Source of the DNA: Ramlibacter sp.
GTDB lineage: Bacteria; Pseudomonadota; Gammaproteobacteria; Burkholderiales; Burkholderiaceae_C
NCBI GenBank assembly: GCA_019635435.1
Contig: JAHBZM010000001.1
Span: forward strand, 682,001 to 746,000
Direction of reading: 5' to 3'
DNA length: 64,000 nt
Part shown: one piece after another, positions 51,799-59,166 of the stretch
Layout: every line of letters begins with the position of its first letter
Position numbering within the stretch: position 1 is the first letter of the stretch
Position numbers and translations under genes: made by a program
The notes under the pieces: model-generated
What the model saw: only the letters and a program-made list of their open reading frames with translations
Databases searched by the model: none
What the model was told of the DNA's origin: nothing

Positions 51799-52530
51799 TC
51801 AGGCCTGAAGCCAGCGCACCACCAGCGGCATCAGCAAGGACGCCAGCACCACCTGCAGGCCCAGCGCCAGGCCGGCGTAGGCGCCGGCGTCGGCATTGAC
51901 CTGCAGGGCGCGGGCGGCGCCAATGCCGTGAGACGCCGTGCCAAGTGCAAACCCGCGGGCCGTCCAGCCCTCGCCGTCGAGCGGAACGCGCAGCGCGCCA
52001 AACAGGTACTTGCCGCTGAGTGCGCCCACCAGGCCGGTCACCACGGCAAACACCGCTGCCAGCGCCGGTATGCCGCCGATCTTTTCAGCCACCCCCATCG
52101 CCACGGGGGCCGTGACCGACTTGGGCACCAGCGTCAGCACCACGTCGTGTGGCAGGCCCACGGCCCAGCCCAGCGCGAACGCGCTGCCACTGGCGGCCGC
52201 GCCGCCCAGCAGGGCGGCCAGCAGCAGCCGGCCCCAGCGGCGGCGCAATTCGGCGCGCCGCTGCCACAGGGGCCAGCCCAGCGCCACCACCGCCGGACCG
52301 AGCAGGAAGTGGATGAACTGGGCCCCGGCAAAATACGTCGGGTACGGCACACCGGTGGCCAGCAGCACGGCGGCCAGCACCACCACGGTCCACAGCACCG
52401 GGTTGGCCCAGGGCGCCTGGCGCATGCGGCTGTAGAAGGCCTGGGCCAGCACATAGACCACCAGCGTGGCCGTGAGCCCGAACAGCGGGGTCGCCGACAG
52501 GTAGACCCAGAGTTCAACGAATTTCGGCAT
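51799..52530 (-). CDS. lrgB: LrgB/CidB family membrane protein
   Basis: The 243-residue polytopic protein matches LrgB, with the conserved segment VPKSVTAPVAMGVAEKIGG and a C-terminal TASHGIGAARAL. LrgA/LrgB were described as antiholin-like proteins, but relatives include the plant plastid glycolate/glycerate transporter PLGG1. The gene overlaps lrgA by 17 bp and is the last of the racemase-glcD-lrgA-lrgB run. That context favours a transport role for 2-hydroxyacids; this is inference. Confidence 0.9.
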   Translation of the reverse strand: MPKFVELWVYLSATPLFGLTATLVVYVLAQAFYSRMRQAPWANPVLWTVVVLAAVLLATGVPYPTYFAGAQFIHFLLGPAVVALGWPLWQRRAELRRRWGRLLLAALLGGAAASGSAFALGWAVGLPHDVVLTLVPKSVTAPVAMGVAEKIGGIPALAAVFAVVTGLVGALSGKYLFGALRVPLDGEGWTARGFALGTASHGIGAARALQVNADAGAYAGLALGLQVVLASLLMPLVVRWLQA

Positions 52531-52870
52531 CGGGCTTTGCGCGGCTGAGGTGAAGCGCGACGGCCGCTACCCCCAGGCCGATCCAGGTGGACACCACGAT
52601 GACCAGCAGCATGCGCAGGCCGTACTGGCTGACCAGCGCCAGATGGGTCATCACGCCCACGCCCACCGGCACGAACAGCAGCGACAGGTGCGCGAGCAGG
52701 AAGTCGGCGCAGGCCGCGACCGGCTCGCGCACCGCGGGCCAGTACAGGGCCGCCAGCAGCAGGATCATGCCCACCACCGGCCCCGGAAACGGCAGCGCCA
52801 GTCCGCGTGACAGCAGTTCACCGGCTGACTGGAAGGCCAGCAGCCAGGCCAGGCCGCGCAGTCCCTGCAT
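52514..52870 (-). CDS. lrgA: LrgA/CidA family membrane protein
   Basis: The 118-residue protein has four hydrophobic segments and the family motif LPFPGPVVGMILLL near residues 26-39, followed by FVPVGVGVM. It is the small partner of LrgB. It begins 3 bp after the glcD stop, so transcription and probably translation are linked to the oxidase gene. This placement suggests a permease for the oxidase substrate or product rather than control of murein hydrolases. Confidence 0.9.
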   Translation of the reverse strand: MQGLRGLAWLLAFQSAGELLSRGLALPFPGPVVGMILLLAALYWPAVREPVAACADFLLAHLSLLFVPVGVGVMTHLALVSQYGLRMLLVIVVSTWIGLGVAAVALHLSRAKPDAEIR

Positions 52871-52873
52871 GGC

Positions 52874-54367
52874 TCAGAAGCGCGGCAGGTCCGGGTGCTT
52901 GATCTGCCCCGCGCGCACCAGCATGCGGCCGTATTCGGCGCAGCGGTTCAGCGTGGGGATGACCTTGCCCGGGTTGAGCAGGCCCTTCGGATCGAACGCG
53001 CGCTTGATGCCGAACATCTGCTCGTTCTCGTCGGCGCTGAACTGCACGCACATGCTGTTGAGCTTCTCAATGCCCACGCCGTGCTCACCGGTCACGGTGC
53101 CGCCCATGGCCACGCTGGTCTCCAGGATCTCGGCGCCGAACTGCTCGCAGCGGTGCAGCTGGTCGGCGTCGTTGGCATCGAACAGGATCAGCGGGTGCAG
53201 GTTGCCGTCGCCCGCGTGGAACACGTTGGCGCAGCGCAGCTGGTACTTTTTCTCCATCTGCTGGATCGCCAGCAGGATGTCGGCCAGCCGCTTGCGCGGG
53301 ATGGTGGAGTCCATGCACATGTAGTCGGGGCTGATGCGCCCGCTGGCCGGAAACGCGTTCTTGCGGCCGCTCCAGAAGCGCAGGCGCTCGGCCTCGTCGC
53401 GGCTCACGGCAATGGCGGTGGCGCCGGCGCTGCGCAGCACGGCGCTCATGCGGCCGATTTCCTCCTCCACCTCTTCGGGCGTGCCGTCGCTCTCGCACAG
53501 CAGGATGGCCTCGGCCGTGAGGTCGTAGCCCGCGTGCACGAAGTCTTCCACCGCGGCGGTCATGGGCTTGTCCATCATCTCCAGGCCGGCCGGGATGATG
53601 CCGGCCGCGATCACGGCCGCCACCGCGTCGCCCGCCTTGCGCACGTCGTCAAAGCTGGCCATGATGCAGCGCGCCAGCAGGGGCTTGGGCACCAGCTTGA
53701 CCGTGACTTCCGTGGTGACCGCCAGCATGCCCTCGCTGCCGATCACCAGAGGCAGCAGGTCCAGGCCCGGGGCATCCGGCGCGTCGCCGCCGAACTCGAC
53801 GGGCTCGCCTTCCATGGTGAAGCCGCGGACCTTGAGCACGTTGTGCAGCGTCATGCCGTACTTCAGGCAATGCACGCCGCCCGAGTTCTCGGCCACATTG
53901 CCGCCAATGGTGCAGGCGATCTGGCTCGACGGGTCGGGCGCGTAGTACAGGCCCAGCGGCGCGGCGGCCTCACTGATCGCGAGGTTGCGCACACCGCACT
54001 GGACCACGGCCGTGCGGCTGAATTTGTCGAGCTTGAGAATCCGGTTGAACTTGGCCAGCGACAACGTGACGCCCAGCGCATGTGGCATGGCGCCGCCGCT
54101 CAGGCCCGTGCCCGCGCCGCGCGCCACCACCGGCACGCCCACCGCGTGGCAGGCCTTGAGCACGGCCTGCACCTCGCCCTCGGTCTCGGGCAGTGCCACC
54201 ACCAGCGGGCGCTGGCGGTAGGCGGTCAGGCCATCGCATTCGTAGGGCACCGTGTCTTCGCCGTGCCACAGCAGGGCATGGGCGGGCAGCACGGCGGACA
54301 GTGCCTGCACGATCCCGGCCTGGCGGCCGGCCCGGTCGAGCAGCTGGGGGTCGATGGGAGCGTTCAT
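52874..54367 (-). CDS. FAD-linked 2-hydroxyacid oxidase, GlcD type
   Basis: The 497-residue protein belongs to the FAD-binding PCMH/GlcD family that oxidises glycolate, D-lactate or other D-2-hydroxyacids. Visible are the FAD-binding loop VPVVARGAGTGLSGGA, DPSSQIACTIGGNVAENSGG, and the C-terminal metal/substrate motif FHAGDGNLHP with GTVTGEHGVG. No glcE or glcF lies nearby, so this may be a stand-alone dehydrogenase. It overlaps the upstream racemase-like gene by ATGA and lies 3 bp before lrgA. Confidence 0.92.
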   Translation of the reverse strand: MNAPIDPQLLDRAGRQAGIVQALSAVLPAHALLWHGEDTVPYECDGLTAYRQRPLVVALPETEGEVQAVLKACHAVGVPVVARGAGTGLSGGAMPHALGVTLSLAKFNRILKLDKFSRTAVVQCGVRNLAISEAAAPLGLYYAPDPSSQIACTIGGNVAENSGGVHCLKYGMTLHNVLKVRGFTMEGEPVEFGGDAPDAPGLDLLPLVIGSEGMLAVTTEVTVKLVPKPLLARCIMASFDDVRKAGDAVAAVIAAGIIPAGLEMMDKPMTAAVEDFVHAGYDLTAEAILLCESDGTPEEVEEEIGRMSAVLRSAGATAIAVSRDEAERLRFWSGRKNAFPASGRISPDYMCMDSTIPRKRLADILLAIQQMEKKYQLRCANVFHAGDGNLHPLILFDANDADQLHRCEQFGAEILETSVAMGGTVTGEHGVGIEKLNSMCVQFSADENEQMFGIKRAFDPKGLLNPGKVIPTLNRCAEYGRMLVRAGQIKHPDLPRF

Positions 54368-55446
54368 GCAAGGGTCCTCTGGACGGCAGATTCATTGAAC
54401 ATCACGCCGCTGCCGATGACGCCGCTGACATCGGGCACGCCGGCGTTCACCACCAGCGGCTCCTGCAGGATCGGGTTCCACCAGTCGGCGTACTCCAGCC
54501 AGGAGCCGGCCATGCCCGCCGTGGGCGTGGCGTGCAGCAACTGCGCGCTCACCTCGGGCCACAGGTGGCTCGAAACGGGCGTGCCATACACCTGGGCCAT
54601 GGCCGCCACGCGTTGCCAGCCGGTCACGCCGCCGCACTTCATCACGTCGGGCATGACCAGTTCGCGCACGCCGGCATTGAACGCGTGGCGGAAGTCCATC
54701 GGCCCCCACCAGTTCTCGCCGGCCTGCAGTGCCGTGGTGGTCTTGCTGGCCAGCGCGGCAAAGCCGCTGAAGTCGTGGGCCAGCACCGGCTCCTCGATCC
54801 AGGTCAGGCCCTCGTCGTCCAGGTGGCGCAGGCGCATCTCGGCCTGGATGGGGCTCAGGGACTGGTTGTAGTCGACCATGATGCACATGGCCGGCCCGGT
54901 GGCGGCACGGATCGCGCGGATCACCGCGAGGTCCTCGGCCAGCGAGGGGTAGCCAATCTTGGCCTTGACGCCGGGGAAGCCCTTTTTCGCCCAGTCCTCG
55001 GCTGTTCTGGCCGCGCCCTCGGCGCCATCAAAGCCGATGGCGCCATAGGCCCGCAGCGGCTTGGGCGCGCCGCCCAGCAAGGCGTGCAGGGGCAGGCCAT
55101 GGGCACGCGCCAGGGCGTCCCACAGCGCCATGTCGATGCCCGCCAGCGCCATGCCCACCAGCCCCTGTGTGCCCAGCAGTCGAAAGCGCGCCTGCAGCTG
55201 CTCTCCCACCGCCGCCGGCGCCAGGGCCTGCCCGGCCACCAGCGGTTCCATCGCCTGCATCAGGTCGGCCGTGGGCTTGAGCGCGGCGGGCGTGTAGGTG
55301 AAGGTGATGCTGTGACCCTGCACCCCGTTGTCGGCGGTGACCGTGAGCAGGACCAGCGGCGAGGCGGCCACCACGCCCGAGGCCGTGCGGTGCGGCTGCG
55401 CCAGCGGGACGCTGACGCAGCGGATGCTGAAAGAGGCGATCTTCAT
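54364..55446 (-). CDS. Mandelate racemase-like enzyme of the enolase superfamily
   Basis: The 360-residue protein retains the acid/base and metal residues of mandelate racemase, each shifted by three from the numbering I recall for the Pseudomonas putida enzyme: Lys161/Lys163 (KAK), metal ligands Asp192, Glu218 and Glu244, and the Asp267/His294 dyad, with Glu318 after a 4-residue insertion. A racemase or sugar-acid dehydratase acting on a 2-hydroxyacid is therefore likely; the substrate is unknown. It is the first gene of a run with glcD and lrgAB, downstream of a LysR gene. Confidence 0.9.
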   Translation of the reverse strand: MKIASFSIRCVSVPLAQPHRTASGVVAASPLVLLTVTADNGVQGHSITFTYTPAALKPTADLMQAMEPLVAGQALAPAAVGEQLQARFRLLGTQGLVGMALAGIDMALWDALARAHGLPLHALLGGAPKPLRAYGAIGFDGAEGAARTAEDWAKKGFPGVKAKIGYPSLAEDLAVIRAIRAATGPAMCIMVDYNQSLSPIQAEMRLRHLDDEGLTWIEEPVLAHDFSGFAALASKTTTALQAGENWWGPMDFRHAFNAGVRELVMPDVMKCGGVTGWQRVAAMAQVYGTPVSSHLWPEVSAQLLHATPTAGMAGSWLEYADWWNPILQEPLVVNAGVPDVSGVIGSGVMFNESAVQRTLA

Positions 55447-55516
55447 GGCTTCTCACTGTAGGGCAAGCCCGCGGCGGCTGCCGTGAGGAATTTTCAGGCT
55501 TCGCTGAAATCCCGCG

Positions 55517-55574
55517 ATTGCTATGAATTCAATAGCGAACAGTGGCCGCCCCGCCTGGACTCCAGCCCTGTTTT
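55517..55574 (+). repeat. 58-bp interspersed palindromic element, copy F (intergenic)
   Basis: The copy reads ATT, head GCT-N11-AGC (a nearly perfect 17-bp palindrome), exactly 20 bp, GGAC and a tail ending in CTGTTTT. It lies in the 141-bp space between the LysR stop and the racemase-like start and is the only copy outside a gene. Its head has the best symmetry of the six. Confidence 0.9.
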
Positions 55575-55587
55575 ATCCAAAAACCGG

Positions 55588-56457
55588 TCAAACCATGCTC
55601 TTTTTGAGCCATTCGGCGAAGGCCGCGCACTCCCAGCGCTCCATGGCGCCCGCCCGCCAGCACAGGTAGTGCGCGTGGGGGCTGGGCACGTTGCGCTGCG
55701 AAATGCGCTCCAGCGTGCCGTTGTCCAGCCAGGGCGCGCCCAGCTTCAGGCGCACCAGCGCAATGCCCAGGCCCTGCGCGGCGGCGTCGCACATCAGGCC
55801 GATGTCGTTGAAGCTCGAGCCCTCGCCGGGCTCGCCCGCGTCCACCCCGTGCGCGAGGAACCAGGTGCGCCAGGGTTCCAGCGGGCTCTTGATGAGCTTG
55901 GCCGCCAGCAGCTCCTCCACCGTGTCAAACGGCCCGTTCTCGCGCAGGTACAGCGGCGAGGCCAGCGGCGTGACCTCGTCGGTCATCAGGCAGACATGCT
56001 CCACGTCGGCGTAGCGGCCGGTGCCGAAGCGGATCATCAGGTCGGCGTCCTCGGCCACCACGTCCAGCAGCGGAATGCTGACCTGCAGCGTGAGGTCGAT
56101 CTCGGGGTAGGCCTCGATGAAGCCGCGCAGCCGCGGCATCAGGATCGAGCGCGAGAACGTGGGCGTCACGGCCACGCGCAGCTTGCGCTTGCCCGGCCCG
56201 CCATCGCGCCCCGGAAAGCGGCCCAGCACCTGCAGGCCCTCGCGCACATGGGCCAGGTACTCGCTGCCCTCGGTGGTCAGTGAAAAGTCGGCCCGGCCGA
56301 ACAGCTTGGTGCCGATGATCTGCTCCAGCTGCTTCACGCGGTGGCTGACCGCGCTGGGCGTGACGTTGAGCTCGTCCGCCGTCTGCGTCACGCTGCGCAG
56401 GCGCGCCAGCGCCTCAAAGGTCAGCAGGCACTGGATGGGCGGAATGCGCGCGGTCAT
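55588..56457 (-). CDS. LysR family transcriptional regulator (GcvA-like)
   Basis: The 289-residue protein has the N-terminal LysR winged helix (about 5-65, with LRSVTQTADELNVTPSAVSH) and a C-terminal effector domain starting RKLRVAVTPTFS. The effector-domain style (IPLLDVVAEDADLMIRFGTG) is that of the GcvA-like group. It reads in the same direction as the racemase-glcD-lrgAB genes and lies just upstream, so it probably regulates them. Copy F of the 58-bp repeat sits between. Confidence 0.92.
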   Translation of the reverse strand: MTARIPPIQCLLTFEALARLRSVTQTADELNVTPSAVSHRVKQLEQIIGTKLFGRADFSLTTEGSEYLAHVREGLQVLGRFPGRDGGPGKRKLRVAVTPTFSRSILMPRLRGFIEAYPEIDLTLQVSIPLLDVVAEDADLMIRFGTGRYADVEHVCLMTDEVTPLASPLYLRENGPFDTVEELLAAKLIKSPLEPWRTWFLAHGVDAGEPGEGSSFNDIGLMCDAAAQGLGIALVRLKLGAPWLDNGTLERISQRNVPSPHAHYLCWRAGAMERWECAAFAEWLKKSMV

Positions 56458-56563
56458 GGGGCGGTATGGTCAATTCGCAATACTGGCACATCTTGCCACC
56501 GCTGTTCCATGCAACCTGTTGCCCGCGGGAGGGGATGTTGCAATTGGTCCTACACTTCGCTCC

Positions 56564-57271
56564 ATGTTTGAAACGCACACTTTTGATGATCCTGTCGTTC
56601 TTGACCCCGCGATCAGGCAGCGCTGGACGTTTATGGAGACGAGTTCCGCTGCGGCTGTCCTGCGTTCAGTATGTCAAGAGGAATGGCGTGACATCACCGA
56701 TGTTCTGAGAACGTTTGCTCTTCACCCATCTCGGTGGCTCAAGGCAGGCGGTAATCGCGGAGATATCGCCAAAGAGATCGATGAGATGTTTAGTGCTCGG
56801 GGATGGCTCGAGACACGAGTGGACCTGGAGACTCGGGGCATCCTTCTTTCGAGCAGACAGGAAGTGCTTCAAGAACTGCCGGTCGTTCGCCAAGAGGGCT
56901 ATTTGGTTGACAACTTCAAAGGGCGCGTCGCGCTCGACGTGGAATGGAATGCCAAGGACGGTAATCTGGATCGCGATTTATCGGCCTATCGAGCTTGGCA
57001 TGAAGCCGGCGTGATTTCCGCGGCTGTTCTCATCACGCAGGATCGACTATCGATGAAGGCACTTGCCGAAGAGTTGTGGGCGCGTCATTTGCAGACGCTA
57101 CCACCAGAGAGCCGAACTGCGCGGTTGCCTATTGACCTTAGCACCTCTACGACAACGAATCTAGAGAAAGCTGCGCTTAGGGTGAGACGCGGGGTGATGG
57201 GCACTTGTCCACTCCTGATCGTTGCCGCTACTCGGGCTACGTGGGACGGTGCCCCCTATTCAGTCGCCTGA
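56564..57271 (+). CDS. BglII/BstYI-like type II restriction endonuclease
   Basis: The 235-residue protein resembles the BglII/BstYI endonuclease family. The core reads VDNFKGRVALDVEWNAKD, giving D116-x8-D125-x-E127. From memory this has the same spacing as the catalytic D-x8-E-x-Q of BglII and BstYI. The ATG at 56564 has no clear ribosome site but is the first plausible start after the LysR promoter region. Base composition drops sharply here and codons rare in the rest of the window appear, suggesting transfer. Its 3' end overlaps the convergent methyltransferase gene by 16 bp. The recognition site is unknown. Confidence 0.82.
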   Translation: MFETHTFDDPVVLDPAIRQRWTFMETSSAAAVLRSVCQEEWRDITDVLRTFALHPSRWLKAGGNRGDIAKEIDEMFSARGWLETRVDLETRGILLSSRQEVLQELPVVRQEGYLVDNFKGRVALDVEWNAKDGNLDRDLSAYRAWHEAGVISAAVLITQDRLSMKALAEELWARHLQTLPPESRTARLPIDLSTSTTTNLEKAALRVRRGVMGTCPLLIVAATRATWDGAPYSVA

Positions 57272-58128
57272 AAGAGTTCGGGCTGCGGCACATGCGCATT
57301 TGAGGCGCGTCCGCGTGGCCGCATGCTGGTGGAGGCTGCCTGCAGCAAAGCCCGGACGCGTTGAATCGAATAACCGGTCTCGTCTGCCAATTCGCGTACA
57401 CTGCTGCCCGCGTGATACATGGCGCGGAGCCTTTCTCCCAGGGCTTCGGCGCGCGTTGCATCGACGTGCTCATTGGGAAGGAGCGGGGGCAAGATCGGCC
57501 CGCCGGCGTAGCCCTTGTGGACGGCACCGCGCGGCACGATCTCATCCGAGGATTCGTCTCCCCAAACTGTCCAACCCGCGCGTTTGTGGCGCGCAAACAT
57601 TTCCAAATATGCCCCGGGCGAGCAGGATTCGATCAGTTCATATTGCTCATCAGGCTTGCGTGAGTGCTCGCGCTTGCGCGTTTCGATCATGTTGACTTGC
57701 GAGCGTCCCGGCGCAAGAGTCCGCATCGATCCCCGCACCCCAAACAGCAGCAGCTCCGTGACATTTCGGAAATAAAAACCTACTCCACGTCCATCCGGTC
57801 CGCCATCGATTCGTCGTTTGGCCCAGACAATGTTGCTCACGTACCGAAAGCCCCACGCGGTCATGACATCCAGTCCGTCTGGCAGCAACGCATTTGGAAC
57901 CCATAGGTACAGATGCGCGTTGGTCGCAAGGACCTGACTGACGGGTAGCGCCTTGATGGCGTCAAGCGGCATGGTCGAATATCGATCCAGACGCCGATGC
58001 TCCGGCGCAACCTTACCCGTGCGGTTTGCAAATCGCCAGGGCGGATCTGCAAGCACCGTCGAAAATCCGCCGACGATGCGGGGCAGGGGTGACGGCGTTT
58101 GCTCTGGACGGAGTGGGCTTCTAGTCAT
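57256..58128 (-). CDS. MT-A70 family DNA adenine methyltransferase with C-terminal HTH
   Basis: The 290-residue protein has the MT-A70 catalytic motif ADPPW (27-31), VLATNAHLYLWVPN and the AdoMet-binding end FARHKRAGWTVWGDE (178-192), so it should methylate adenine N6 in DNA. A separate C-terminal stretch (about 240-273, GSSVRELADETGYSIQRVRA then PRG) reads as a helix-turn-helix. The gene is convergent with a BglII-like nuclease and overlaps it by 16 bp, forming a restriction-modification pair. The ATG at 58128 is chosen because the region upstream is poorly coding. G+C is lower than in neighbours. Confidence 0.85.
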   Translation of the reverse strand: MTRSPLRPEQTPSPLPRIVGGFSTVLADPPWRFANRTGKVAPEHRRLDRYSTMPLDAIKALPVSQVLATNAHLYLWVPNALLPDGLDVMTAWGFRYVSNIVWAKRRIDGGPDGRGVGFYFRNVTELLLFGVRGSMRTLAPGRSQVNMIETRKREHSRKPDEQYELIESCSPGAYLEMFARHKRAGWTVWGDESSDEIVPRGAVHKGYAGGPILPPLLPNEHVDATRAEALGERLRAMYHAGSSVRELADETGYSIQRVRALLQAASTSMRPRGRASNAHVPQPELFQATE

Positions 58129-58223
58129 ACAGCGCAGTGTACGCGATAAAGATCTTGAGAAAGATCTATTTCGGTCTCCTCGTGTCAGCAGGGCCGCGAG
58201 CGACGTCGCTGCCCTGCTCAGTC

Positions 58224-59072
58224 CTACTTGAAGATCACCGTCTTGTGCCCGTTCAGCAGCACGCGGTGCTCGCTGTGCCACTTGACGGCGCGGGCCAGCA
58301 CCTGGCTTTCGGTGTCGCGGCCCATGGCGGTCAGGTCTTCCACGGTCTTGCTGTGGTCGGCGCGGGCCACGTCCTGCTCGATGATCGGGCCTTCATCGAG
58401 GTCGGCCGTCACGTAGTGGGCGGTGGCGCCAATCAGCTTCACGCCGCGGTCATGCGCCTGGTAGTAGGGCTTGGCGCCCTTGAAGCTGGGCAGGAAGCTG
58501 TGGTGGATGTTGATCGCGCGGCCGGCCAGCTTGCGGCACAGGTCGTCGCTGAGCACCTGCATGTAGCGCGCCAGCACCACCAGCTCGGCGCCCTCGGCCT
58601 CGATGATCTCGAACTGCCTGGCCTCGGCCTGCGGCTTGGTGGCGGCCGTCACCGGGATGTGGTGGAAGGGCACGTTGTAGCTCGCGGCCAGCTGGTAGAA
58701 CTCGCGGTGGTTGCTGATGATGGCGGCGATCTGCACCGGCAGCAGGCCCGATTTCCAGCGGAACAGCAGGTCGTTCAGGCAATGCCCCTCCTTGCTGACC
58801 ATGATCACCGTCTTCATGGGCTGGGTGGTGGCGTGCAGCTTCCAGCTCATCTGGTAGGCGTCGGCAAACAGGCCCAGCTGCAGTTTCAGGTCCTCAAAGG
58901 TGTGCTGGTCGCAGGCGAACTGCACCCGCATGAAGAACAGGCCGGTGTCGTGGTCGTTGTACTGCGCGGCCTCTTCAATGTTGCCGCCGCGCTCGAGCAG
59001 AAAGCCCGAGACCGCGTGCACGATGCCCTGCCGGTCGGGGCACGAAAGGGTCAGGATATAAGCGTGATTCAT
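58224..59072 (-). CDS. purU: Formyltetrahydrofolate deformylase
   Basis: PurU hydrolyses 10-formyltetrahydrofolate to formate and tetrahydrofolate, balancing one-carbon pools. The 282-residue protein has an N-terminal ACT-like domain (YILTLSCPDRQGIVHAV) and a C-terminal formyltransferase-fold domain with INIHHSFLPSFKGAKPY and IGATAHYVTADLDEGPII. The ATG at 59072 gives the family N-terminus. It is divergent from the transaminase gene. Confidence 0.96.
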   Translation of the reverse strand: MNHAYILTLSCPDRQGIVHAVSGFLLERGGNIEEAAQYNDHDTGLFFMRVQFACDQHTFEDLKLQLGLFADAYQMSWKLHATTQPMKTVIMVSKEGHCLNDLLFRWKSGLLPVQIAAIISNHREFYQLAASYNVPFHHIPVTAATKPQAEARQFEIIEAEGAELVVLARYMQVLSDDLCRKLAGRAINIHHSFLPSFKGAKPYYQAHDRGVKLIGATAHYVTADLDEGPIIEQDVARADHSKTVEDLTAMGRDTESQVLARAVKWHSEHRVLLNGHKTVIFK

Positions 59073-59166
59073 ACGGGCTGAATTGTCGCAGGACGCCGCG
59101 GTGGCCAGCACGCCAGCGGGGTTCGGTGCCAAAATCGTCGCTTGCCAAGACCCGCAGGAGACCGCC

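Noticed and set aside
56458..58223. The restriction-modification island as part of a prophage or integrative element
   Set aside because: No integrase, tRNA target or direct repeats are visible at the borders; only base composition and gene content suggest transfer.
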